A stretch of DNA of 64,000 nt from positions 25,902 through 89,901 of the forward strand of contig DDQG01000015.1 of the NCBI GenBank assembly GCA_002342585.1, given 5' to 3'. The position numbers and the translations under genes are program-made. Positions within the stretch are counted from its first letter, which is position 1; every line of letters starts with the position of its first letter. Source of the stretch: Prevotellaceae bacterium UBA2448 (GTDB taxonomy: Bacteria; Bacteroidota; Bacteroidia; Bacteroidales; Bacteroidaceae). The notes beneath the pieces were generated by a model, which was not told the origin of the DNA, searched no databases, and saw nothing but the letters and a program-made list of their open reading frames with translations. Positions 34,816-42,635 of this stretch are shown one piece after another.

Positions 34816-35537
34816 CGATAGATGTACTCAAAAATTGTCAGTCCGATAAATACTGTTAGAATTCCTAGAAGTACATCGATGACATAGTGGTGACAGCTAT
34901 ATACAGCGGAAAACCATATTCCTATAGAGACAACTGCAAGGATGCTAATCCAAATGTGGTTGTCTTTTACTTTTGTTGCATAATAAAGGGCAATAGGGCA
35001 ATAAGCTGCATGCAATGATGGGATTGCAGCAAACACATTTGCATTACCTGCATAAATAGAGTGAAATACTGGAATTCCTACGAGAGAATCGAAATGCTCA
35101 AAACCTGCTACATTTCCTGGGGTGTTGAAAATTGGTTCAAATCCATATTGCATTATGTACCATGGTGGGGCTGCAGGATGAATATAATACCCACAGAAGC
35201 CGACAAGGTTTACAAATAGGAATCCACATGCCAATCTAAATGCTAGCTTTTGTTGTTTTGTAAAAAAAAGCCAAATACAATAAAAAATAGGCAGGGGTAC
35301 CCAACACAAATAGAATATACCTGATAAAATATCAAGAAATGCTATATGATGACCCTTAAAAAATTCGTTAGGAGTAACTAATACACCATCCGAAATAAAA
35401 CCAAATAGTTGTTTTTCTAAATTATATACCCCAACGATATCAATACTGTTGAAGAGATAATTAGGGAAATATCGCATAGAGTTATATATCAACCCAAATG
35501 CTATAAAAGGCATTATGCAAATAAAGAAACGCTTCAT
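34773..35537 (-). CDS. PAP2-superfamily membrane enzyme (IPC-synthase/phosphatase type)
   Basis: Membrane protein of 254 aa with about six helices. PAP2 motifs: GYYIHPAAPPWY (AUR1-like first motif), PSLHAAY (catalytic His) and CHHYVIDVLLG (second His, Asp). The HPAAPPWY form is characteristic of the AUR1/inositol-phosphorylceramide-synthase-like branch rather than lipid-phosphate phosphatases in general. Its start overlaps the upstream CDP-alcohol phosphotransferase stop (ATGA). Together they suggest a phospho- or sphingolipid head-group pathway, but no inositol-phosphate synthase is in the window. Confidence 0.8.
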   Translation of the reverse strand: MKRFFICIMPFIAFGLIYNSMRYFPNYLFNSIDIVGVYNLEKQLFGFISDGVLVTPNEFFKGHHIAFLDILSGIFYLCWVPLPIFYCIWLFFTKQQKLAFRLACGFLFVNLVGFCGYYIHPAAPPWYIMQYGFEPIFNTPGNVAGFEHFDSLVGIPVFHSIYAGNANVFAAIPSLHAAYCPIALYYATKVKDNHIWISILAVVSIGIWFSAVYSCHHYVIDVLLGILTVFIGLTIFEYIYRHLPRRWLARFFTF

Positions 35538-36196
35538 TTCAACAAATTCCTTACATGGTTGATACGTACAAACGCTGTGTAATTAGCTAAAATAGCGATT
35601 ATGATTTGTGGAGTAAGCAAAATCCACATAGGATCAAATGAATCACGTACTACAGGTTCTAATAGTCCGCAAAGCATAGCTCCAAAACTTGTTAAAACAA
35701 CACGTTCAGGACGTTGCATGAGACCAACCTTGCATTCAAGTCCGAGACCTTCAGCACGAGCACGTACATAACTGACCATTATAGAACCAATAAGTGAAAG
35801 GAAAGTGATAACAGCTCCAATGGAATATCCGTGTTGCACAAAATAAAATGCAATACCCGATAGTGTGAAAAGTTCACAATATCGATCTAATACCGAGTCG
35901 TAAAATGCTCCGAAGGTAGAACACATATTTGCCGTACGAGCCATATAACCATCAACCATATCAAAAATGCTGAAAAGTAATATGGTTAATCCTGCATAAC
36001 CAACTATCGAAAAATCGTCTGCAGGTACGTATAGAGCTGAATAAATAAATAATGAAGCAGCAAATATATTGCCGAGCAAACCTACTGTGGTCATCATATT
36101 AGGAGTAACTCCACATTTAACCATCAAGCGTACAGCGGGATCTATAACTACATATACGCCATGTTGAATAAAGTTGCGAAAATCATTAAAAGTCAT
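35534..36196 (-). CDS. CDP-alcohol phosphatidyltransferase family protein
   Basis: Membrane enzyme of 220 aa from ATG 36196 (an in-frame TTG at 36232 would add 12 residues). The metal-binding signature DxxDGxxARxxxxxSxFGxxxDxxxDR is intact (DMVDGYMARTANMCSTFGAFYDSVLDR). Members join CDP-diacylglycerol to glycerol-3-P, serine, inositol-P or similar alcohols. The acceptor cannot be read from sequence; the AUR1-like neighbour makes inositol-phosphate a reasonable guess. Lies 21 bases after the GtrA gene, in one operon. Confidence 0.88.
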   Translation of the reverse strand: MTFNDFRNFIQHGVYVVIDPAVRLMVKCGVTPNMMTTVGLLGNIFAASLFIYSALYVPADDFSIVGYAGLTILLFSIFDMVDGYMARTANMCSTFGAFYDSVLDRYCELFTLSGIAFYFVQHGYSIGAVITFLSLIGSIMVSYVRARAEGLGLECKVGLMQRPERVVLTSFGAMLCGLLEPVVRDSFDPMWILLTPQIIIAILANYTAFVRINHVRNLLK

Positions 36197-36253
36197 TTTG
36201 TTTAAATATTTAGGTCGTGCATAAAAGTTCAAGCTTGATTTAATTCAGGCATA

Positions 36254-36670
36254 TCATTGTTTATAAACAAATCGTTTCTGCATTGTAAAGTTCCAAAAAA
36301 TAGCAACTAGAATTGCAACAATAGTTTTGGATTCCATTACAATTCCAAAAGCTTTTGCTGTACCATCATGTGAAATGATGTTTGCAACAAGAGTGGTTCC
36401 TGCCGTATTCAATATTAGACTACCTATCCATACAAGGAAGTAACGATATAATATTGTGCGTTTTTGCTGTTCTGTACCTTTGAATGTCCAGTTATAATTA
36501 ATGATTGCATTTGTAAATCCTCCACAAGCAGCTCCTACAGAGGTGGCAATAACGTACCACCAACCTGCATATTGAACCAACAACGCAGTTGTTATGAAGT
36601 CAACAAATGTGCTGATTAGCGACGATGTTTCAGCCTCAATGAATTGTATTATGAATCTTTTGAACTGCAT
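36254..36670 (-). CDS. GtrA family membrane protein
   Basis: Protein of 138 aa with four predicted membrane helices and the GtrA-family pattern (ATSVGAACGGFTNAIINYNWTF, then the C-terminal ILVAIFWNFTMQKRFVYK). GtrA-like proteins flip polyprenyl-linked sugars or assist related glycosyl transfer. Here it sits between pdxA and a CDP-alcohol phosphotransferase, overlapping pdxA by one base. Its specific substrate is unknown; lipid-linked head-group transfer in this operon is an inference. Confidence 0.85.
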   Translation of the reverse strand: MQFKRFIIQFIEAETSSLISTFVDFITTALLVQYAGWWYVIATSVGAACGGFTNAIINYNWTFKGTEQQKRTILYRYFLVWIGSLILNTAGTTLVANIISHDGTAKAFGIVMESKTIVAILVAIFWNFTMQKRFVYKQ

Positions 36671-37761
36671 TAAATCATTGTAACTTCAGTATCATCTTCT
36701 TCTGAAACTTGATCAAGTTTCAGTTTATCACTATCATCACGCTTGTCATGGAATTGTTTTTGTAGAGGATGCGCATGAATAGCATCATACTGTTTTCGGT
36801 TACGATATGCATCAATAGCAGCATATATGGCATTACGAAAAGCGTCAACTGATGCTATTCCTTTTCCTGCAATTTCATATTGAGCATCATGAGCAGGTGA
36901 TGTTACGATAAAAGGTAAGCCAGAAATGTATCTATAGCCTTCTCCATGCGTGATAGCCTTGAATGGAACCATAGCTTGATCATAGTACATTGTGAGCACA
37001 GCATCAAAGTGATCATAATTATTGTCAGAGAATATATATTCTGCAGAGTATGGACCAAAACATAGTGTTCCTTCATTAAACATTTCTTGAACGAGTGGTG
37101 ATATAATCTCTTTTTCTTCTGTGCCTGCAAAAGAACTTTCTCCTTCTTTAGGATTTAGAGCTATGATGGCTATACGAGGATTCTCTATACAGAAATCACG
37201 TTGCAGAACAGAACGAAGTGTCTGAATTTTCTGGCTAATCAGTTCTTTAGTAATATATTTTGAGACTTGTTGTAAAGGAATGTTTTCAGTAACTGATGCA
37301 ATTCGTAGTCGATCTGCTATTAAAATTGTTTGTGGTTCATTGGATCCATTTATTATTTTTTTGGAAATATAATCAGCTTGTGATGTTCCGTCGGAGAATG
37401 TTACTGGAGCAGTAACTAAAATATCAACATTTTCTTGTTGTACATCTTTTAAGGCTTTGTCTAATGAAACTTGTGCGATTTTGTCTTTGTCTTCGGTTGC
37501 TGTACCAAATTCTATTTTTAGTTCATCTTCACCAAAGCAATTTACCATGTTAACAGAATGATCGCGAATTTCACTGACATTTGCTCTGACAATAAAATTG
37601 GTTTGATTGTCAATCGACTTACGATGAAATGTTGCTGCCTTGGGAGAACCATAGATGACAGGTGTACATAAGGATAACATTTCCTCGTTCTCAAAACATC
37701 TGAATATTATTTCATACCCAGTACCGTTTATATCACCATGTGTAATTCCTATTTTAATCAT
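36670..37761 (-). CDS. pdxA: 4-hydroxythreonine-4-phosphate dehydrogenase
   Basis: Oxidises 4-hydroxythreonine-4-phosphate in DXP-dependent pyridoxal phosphate synthesis. Recognised from IGITHGDINGTGYEII, the metal-ligand region AEYIFSDNNYDHFDAVLTMYYDQAMVPFKA and GLPFIVTSPAHDAQYEIAGKG. The 363 aa include a charged C-terminal extension (KRDDSDKLKLDQVSEEDDTEVTMI). Its start overlaps the DUF4837 stop by 8 bases. pdxJ and other PLP genes are not in the window. Confidence 0.92.
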   Translation of the reverse strand: MIKIGITHGDINGTGYEIIFRCFENEEMLSLCTPVIYGSPKAATFHRKSIDNQTNFIVRANVSEIRDHSVNMVNCFGEDELKIEFGTATEDKDKIAQVSLDKALKDVQQENVDILVTAPVTFSDGTSQADYISKKIINGSNEPQTILIADRLRIASVTENIPLQQVSKYITKELISQKIQTLRSVLQRDFCIENPRIAIIALNPKEGESSFAGTEEKEIISPLVQEMFNEGTLCFGPYSAEYIFSDNNYDHFDAVLTMYYDQAMVPFKAITHGEGYRYISGLPFIVTSPAHDAQYEIAGKGIASVDAFRNAIYAAIDAYRNRKQYDAIHAHPLQKQFHDKRDDSDKLKLDQVSEEDDTEVTMI

Positions 37762-38785
37762 TTTTTTCAGTTTTCATTTTAGGTAAATCCAGTGTATAAA
37801 GTGCTGCTTCGAGACGACGAATCATTGTTCGCTTCATTTTGTCTGGAGCATAAACAAATCCCTCTACAACAATAATACGATTATTAATAGTGTCAATTCG
37901 GGAGTGACTAACGAAAGGTCCCCCCATAGCTTCTTTGCTCATTTCCCATAAACCTCGAGCCTCCATTGCTACATCGTCACGAACTCGAATATTTTTTGTC
38001 CATACGAATTCATGGTTAGTACGCATAACGGAACCTTCATGCGCTCCGGGGATATTGTCTGCCATTACCTTGTCGCGTAGAGCAATATATGGATTCCGAG
38101 TAAGCATTTTCTCACTTACATATGGCAAGCTATATATACATATATTTTGAATAACAGACAAACCGTCATCACTTGCCCATATGAAGTCTTTTCCTGTTTT
38201 CATTTTGTTAATATCAACAGGTATATAAAAATCACAATCAAACATCTCTTTTACTTTCTTAGCAAACTTCACGTTATGTTCATAGTAAAGATTATTTGCT
38301 GCGGTGTTGATTTCCTGTGATGTAATCAAAGAGGTTATATCTCGAGTATGCTCAGTAATATACTGACTAACAATTACCTGATTTGGTCCTTGAATAGTAA
38401 TTATAAGTTGTGGTGTAGAATGTACATCGTGTTCTACTTTCATCTTTGCTTTAGTAAATTCACGACTAATATTTATACGAACTATATTTCTAAAGATATT
38501 TGTTATTTTATTGAAGTTTTTCTGAGTTATATGACTCTTATGAAATTGTTCTTCAGCTTGTGGTAAACCTAAAAGCGGACGGTCTAAGATTGTTTTGAGA
38601 GCTTTGCCCGCATAACCTTTATAAACCGAATCGTCAGCAACAACCATTACTTCGTATGGATTACCACTAGAAGTAGGAGTAAGAAGAGATGCCTTGCTCC
38701 GACGCTGACCATTAGGATGCTTCTCGCCTGCACATGCAGTGATAAGCAACAAAATTGAAAGAAATATGAGAATTTTAATTTTCAT
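37754..38785 (-). CDS. DUF4837 family lipoprotein
   Basis: Lipoprotein of 343 aa with a lipobox (LLITAC, Cys18) followed by AGEKHPNGQRRSKASLL. The mature part (NPYEVMVVADDSVYKG...GLPQAEEQFHKSHI) matches the Bacteroidota DUF4837 family, function unknown, probably an outer-membrane or periplasmic lipoprotein. It starts within the end of rlmN (overlap of 11 bases) and ends inside pdxA, so it is in the rlmN-pdxA operon. Confidence 0.85.
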   Translation of the reverse strand: MKIKILIFLSILLLITACAGEKHPNGQRRSKASLLTPTSSGNPYEVMVVADDSVYKGYAGKALKTILDRPLLGLPQAEEQFHKSHITQKNFNKITNIFRNIVRINISREFTKAKMKVEHDVHSTPQLIITIQGPNQVIVSQYITEHTRDITSLITSQEINTAANNLYYEHNVKFAKKVKEMFDCDFYIPVDINKMKTGKDFIWASDDGLSVIQNICIYSLPYVSEKMLTRNPYIALRDKVMADNIPGAHEGSVMRTNHEFVWTKNIRVRDDVAMEARGLWEMSKEAMGGPFVSHSRIDTINNRIIVVEGFVYAPDKMKRTMIRRLEAALYTLDLPKMKTEKND

Positions 38786-39794
38786 TGTTCTGACTTTTTA
38801 ACATACCACAGGCGGCAAATATATCTTGTCCTCTTGATGTTCGAATTGTTGCAGTAATACCATGATTATTTAGATAATCTCTAAAAACTTTCATGCGCGA
38901 ATCATCTACTTCGTTAAGTTGTACATCTGGTATCTTATGCCAACGAATTAAGTTCACTCTGCATTGGATTCCATTTAGTAGCCTAACCAATTCACGAGCA
39001 TGTAGTTGAGAGTCATTCAATCCGCCAAACATAGTGTATTCAAAAGTAATTCTACGCTGATGCGACCAGTCATATGTGCGAATTAATTCTACGATGTCTG
39101 TAATCGGAAATAGTTTTTCTGCTGGCATGAGTTGTTCGCGCAACTCATGTATTGCAGAGTGTAGACTTACTGCTAGATGGCATTGACTGTTGTCGAGAAA
39201 TTGTTTAAGTGTTTTACGTATTCCAACAGTTGAAACCGTTATGCGTTTTGGACTCCATTGTAAACCATAAGAAGCTGTAAGAATCTCTATTGTCTGCAAT
39301 ACTGCATCATAATTATCAAGAGGTTCTCCTTGTCCCATAAATACAACATTTGTAAGGTTTGAGGAGTAATCACAAGAGAAAACCTGATTAAGGATGTCTG
39401 TTGTAGTAAGATTTCCTTGCCAACCCTGTTTCCCCGTCTGACAAAACAGACAGTTCATTTTACATCCAACTTGACAACTTACGCAAAGTGTAGCGCGTTC
39501 CCCCTCAGGTATGTATACAGTTTCAATTGTGTGCCCATCAAGGGTAGGGAAGAGGTACTTTATTGTACCATCATTACTTTCTGAACGCTGACACGCGGGC
39601 GACTTTCCTATATAATACGACGAACCCAACTTCTCGCGGTTTGCCTTTGAGAGGTTGGTCATTTCGTCTATATTATTTATTTGCTTCTGATATATCCATT
39701 CGGCAATTTGATTTGCAGTGAACCGAGGCATCGAAAGCGATGTGACGACTTCCTGCAGTTCTGACAATGTCATGCCCAATAGAGGTTTCTTCAT
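38775..39794 (-). CDS. rlmN: 23S rRNA (adenine-C2)-methyltransferase RlmN
   Basis: Radical-SAM enzyme that methylates A2503 in 23S rRNA and A37 in some tRNAs. The radical SAM cluster cysteines are in CQVGCKMNCLFC, and the C-terminal part has FAACGMLK with a second catalytic Cys. 339 aa from ATG 39794; an upstream in-frame TTG at 39821 overlaps the glyA stop and is less likely. Lies just after glyA in the same direction. Confidence 0.93.
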   Translation of the reverse strand: MKKPLLGMTLSELQEVVTSLSMPRFTANQIAEWIYQKQINNIDEMTNLSKANREKLGSSYYIGKSPACQRSESNDGTIKYLFPTLDGHTIETVYIPEGERATLCVSCQVGCKMNCLFCQTGKQGWQGNLTTTDILNQVFSCDYSSNLTNVVFMGQGEPLDNYDAVLQTIEILTASYGLQWSPKRITVSTVGIRKTLKQFLDNSQCHLAVSLHSAIHELREQLMPAEKLFPITDIVELIRTYDWSHQRRITFEYTMFGGLNDSQLHARELVRLLNGIQCRVNLIRWHKIPDVQLNEVDDSRMKVFRDYLNNHGITATIRTSRGQDIFAACGMLKSQNNEN

Positions 39795-39810
39795 GGAGCT
39801 AAATGCTTTT

Positions 39811-41091
39811 TTACCATGCAAACAATGGGTAATTCTTCATTGTTGCATTTACTTCACCACGAACTTTGGCAATTACAGATTCATCTTCTGGTGCATTAAG
39901 AACTTCTTCAATCCAAGCAGCAATCTTAATCATAAGATCTTCTTTTGCACCACGAGTAGTGATGGCTGGTGTTCCAAGACGGAAGCCAGAAGTCTGAAAT
40001 GCACTACGAGTGTCAAATGGAACCATGTTTTTGTTTATAGTGATATCAGCTGCAACGAGAGCATTTTCAGCAATTTTTCCGGTCAAGTCAGGATATTTGC
40101 TACGGAGGTCAACAAGCATACTATGATTGTCTGTACCACCACTAACTATTGTGAATCCTCGTTTTGTGAGTTCGTCAGCCAGTACTGCTGCATTTTTCTT
40201 AACCTGCTTAGCATATTCTTTAAATTCTGGTTTCAGAGCTTCACCAAACGCAACAGCCTTAGCTGCTATAACATGTTCGAGAGGTCCGCCCTGCTGTCCT
40301 GGGAATACGGCAGAATTAATCAATTGTGACATCTTCTTTACAACACCCTTTGGAGTTGTGTAACCCCATGGATTATCGAAGTCCTTACCAAGGAGGATGA
40401 GACCGCCACGTGGACCACGAAGGGTCTTATGTGTAGTTGTGGTTACGATATGTGCATATTTTACAGGATTCTCAAGCAGTCCTGCAGCAATTAGTCCTGC
40501 GGGGTGAGCCATATCAATCATAAGGAGTGCTCCTACTTCATCTGCAATCTTGCGCATACGAGCATAATCCCATTCGCGGCTATATGCACTACCACCACCG
40601 ATGATGAGTTTTGGTTTGTGTTCTTTTGCAAGTTTTTCCATCTCATCATAATCAACACGACCTGTTTCTTTATTCAAGTTGTAACCAACTGGGCGATATA
40701 GAATACCACTTGTGTTTACGAGTGAACCATGAGAAAGGTGACCACCATGATCAAGATTAAGACCCATAAAACAATCACCTGGTTTAAGTACAGCAAGAAG
40801 TACTGCTGCATTTGCTTGAGCACCAGAGTGTGGCTGAACGTTTGCATATTCAGCACCAAACAATTGGCATGCGCGGTCAATAGCTAACTGTTCTATTTCA
40901 TCAACAACCTGACAGCCGCCATAATAGCGATGACCAGGATAGCCCTCTGCATATTTGTTAGTGCAATAACTACCCATTGCTTCCATTACCTCATCGCTTA
41001 CAAAATTCTCACTTGCAATAAGTTCAATTCCTTTCAGCTGACGCTGGTGTTCTTTCTCAATAAGAGAGAAAATCAAGTTGTCTCTTTCCAT
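39811..41091 (-). CDS. glyA: Serine hydroxymethyltransferase
   Basis: PLP enzyme that interconverts serine and glycine and supplies methylene-THF. The Lys Schiff-base motif VTTTTHKTLRGPRGG is present, with YAEGYPGHRYYGGCQ near residue 50 and HSGAQANAAV. 426 aa. First gene of the minus-strand run glyA-rlmN-DUF4837-pdxA-gtrA-CDP-alcohol-PAP2. Promoter TACCTTTG at 41130-41137. Confidence 0.97.
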   Translation of the reverse strand: MERDNLIFSLIEKEHQRQLKGIELIASENFVSDEVMEAMGSYCTNKYAEGYPGHRYYGGCQVVDEIEQLAIDRACQLFGAEYANVQPHSGAQANAAVLLAVLKPGDCFMGLNLDHGGHLSHGSLVNTSGILYRPVGYNLNKETGRVDYDEMEKLAKEHKPKLIIGGGSAYSREWDYARMRKIADEVGALLMIDMAHPAGLIAAGLLENPVKYAHIVTTTTHKTLRGPRGGLILLGKDFDNPWGYTTPKGVVKKMSQLINSAVFPGQQGGPLEHVIAAKAVAFGEALKPEFKEYAKQVKKNAAVLADELTKRGFTIVSGGTDNHSMLVDLRSKYPDLTGKIAENALVAADITINKNMVPFDTRSAFQTSGFRLGTPAITTRGAKEDLMIKIAAWIEEVLNAPEDESVIAKVRGEVNATMKNYPLFAW

Positions 41092-41129
41092 TTACCTTAA
41101 TTTTTAGTTGTATTTTAGTTAATTTTCTA

Positions 41130-41137
41130 CAAAGGTA
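41130..41137 (-). promoter_or_regulatory. Bacteroidota -7 box for glyA
   Basis: Reads TACCTTTG on the minus strand, 39 bases before the glyA ATG. Confidence 0.65.
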
Positions 41138-41176
41138 GTGTTTATCTTTCACTTTTGGAAAAGAAATAAAAAAAAA

Positions 41177-41190
41177 GGCACCGAAGTGCC
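41177..41190 (-). terminator. Intrinsic terminator after the DUF4738-like lipoprotein gene
   Basis: Five-base GGCAC/GTGCC stem (41177-41181, 41186-41190) with a TTCG loop on the minus strand, A/T tracts on both flanks. It is 54 bases beyond the stop of the 41244 gene and stops reading before the glyA promoter. Confidence 0.85.
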
Positions 41191-41243
41191 GTTTTTTAAC
41201 CACTATTAAGGACTTTTCCACAATAGCTGATACTATAAACGTA

Positions 41244-41819
41244 TTAAACACCTATATCGTCAGCAGGATCTAGTGTCATTGGATTGATAGGTTCCGTGTC
41301 TAAATTGGGAGCTTTTTCCATACTCATATTACCTTGTGGGGTAATTATTATTTGAATAGGGTACACCATATCCGCTGTCTCATCAGGATCTCCCACTGTA
41401 GCTATAAAATACAGGGCATCGGATGTGTCGGTTTTGGCATAATTGTATGTAAAACCAATCAAAGCAGAATTCGACATGAATTTTTCAGGCACGATTTTAG
41501 AAAAATCTTTCTTAGTAAATGTTTTAGAGAAAATTTCACTTCCTTTTGTTTTTATACTGAGAGTCACTTTGTTATCATAGTAATCATCACCTTGAGGATT
41601 ACGAACTATAGGAAGTGATTCATCTCTTACGAAATCGTATTTATACACGTACTTCTGATTAGAGATAGTTATAGATTTATTGATGTGCATTTCACGAAGA
41701 GTACCTATGGAACTCGTTGTAATCACAGTATCTGCAACAACTTCTTCCTTCTGTTGTTTGACATTGTTACCACATGAAATTAATATTGTGGCACAAAGAA
41801 AAGATAAAAAATTTTTCAT
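41244..41819 (-). CDS. Putative lipoprotein (DUF4738-like)
   Basis: Protein of 191 aa with a lipobox (ATILISCG, Cys16), then a Lys/Glu/Val linker and a beta-rich domain (KSITISNQKYVYKYDFVRDESLPIVRNPQGDDYYDNKVTLSI). The pattern resembles the Bacteroidota DUF4738 family, with moderate confidence. Predicted to sit in the envelope; no catalytic residues. Own promoter (41855-41862) and terminator (41177-41190), so a single-gene unit. Confidence 0.65.
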   Translation of the reverse strand: MKNFLSFLCATILISCGNNVKQQKEEVVADTVITTSSIGTLREMHINKSITISNQKYVYKYDFVRDESLPIVRNPQGDDYYDNKVTLSIKTKGSEIFSKTFTKKDFSKIVPEKFMSNSALIGFTYNYAKTDTSDALYFIATVGDPDETADMVYPIQIIITPQGNMSMEKAPNLDTEPINPMTLDPADDIGV

Positions 41820-41854
41820 TTTATAATTTATGTGTTTTTGATGTATTTTCTGTG

Positions 41855-41862
41855 CAAAGATA
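41855..41862 (-). promoter_or_regulatory. Bacteroidota -7 box for the DUF4738-like gene
   Basis: Reads TATCTTTG on the minus strand, 36 bases before the ATG at 41819. An overlapping TAACTTTG at about 41864-41871 on the plus strand has no gene to serve. Confidence 0.7.
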
Positions 41863-41873
41863 TAACTTTGACA

Positions 41874-42635
41874 TTATTCTTCAAAATTCATTTCAGGATT
41901 ATCTGCTAAGACCATTAGAGCAAGGTCATATTTCAGAGGATCATCTGGATTCCATTTTTTAAATATTCCTGTCAGTTCTTCACACGCCTTCCATGTAGGA
42001 CGTTTGTTGGTAAGCAGTGTCTGTGTTAACTGCAAAACATGGGTGTCCATTACTGCATATAAGTCAGATGAAGAACGTTTTTTCCATACATTTAAATCTG
42101 GTGCAGCACTACGGGTCATCCATCGAATATACATACAGATTCGTTTGCATGCACTTTTGTTAATTGTACCAACTTTTGCCGGGAGAAGCCACTGTGAAAT
42201 AATTTCTATTACTTCCTTTGTTGATTTGTTTTCAAACATTTCCTCTAATGTGTTAACTCCTTGGATAGCACATTGCAGATTACGACATACCGCACGAAAT
42301 GTAGATACGTTGAGAGTTCGATATACACATTGGTTTTTTGCATTACGATAAGCGTGTTCGTATGCGCCCATTCTAATGAATTCAGCCGGATGCCAGTCCA
42401 TTTCATCCCTAAGCATACGAATAGCAGTAGGACAAAAAACTTTTCTTGAACCCCAGCTAATCATAGCGACAAAGAGTGCCCCAAGTTCTATATCTAACTG
42501 ATTAGTGGTATGTTCCATCAGTTGATATACAACTCCACATGGATCAACTCGTTTGAATGCTTCTACATCAAAATGAGAATAGATTGCATCGAGGTTCTGT
42601 TTATTTACTCCAAACTCTCGCATTCCTTTACCCAT
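41874..42635 (-). CDS. TIGR02757 (DUF2400) family protein
   Basis: Protein of 253 aa in the TIGR02757/DUF2400 family of uncertain function. Recognisable stretches are DPCGVVYQ near the start, FVAMISWGSR and the C-terminal YIRWMTRS...DTHVLQLTQTL. No signal peptide; helical, possibly nucleic-acid associated. The first 31 bases overlap the end of nadE, an arrangement that couples the two genes. The region beyond the stop holds the promoter of the lipoprotein gene. Confidence 0.75.
   Translation of the reverse strand: MGKGMREFGVNKQNLDAIYSHFDVEAFKRVDPCGVVYQLMEHTTNQLDIELGALFVAMISWGSRKVFCPTAIRMLRDEMDWHPAEFIRMGAYEHAYRNAKNQCVYRTLNVSTFRAVCRNLQCAIQGVNTLEEMFENKSTKEVIEIISQWLLPAKVGTINKSACKRICMYIRWMTRSAAPDLNVWKKRSSSDLYAVMDTHVLQLTQTLLTNKRPTWKACEELTGIFKKWNPDDPLKYDLALMVLADNPEMNFEE

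Noticed and set aside
34773..36232. Firm assignment to inositol-sphingolipid synthesis
   Set aside because: No myo-inositol-phosphate synthase is visible, and the motifs alone do not fix the head group.
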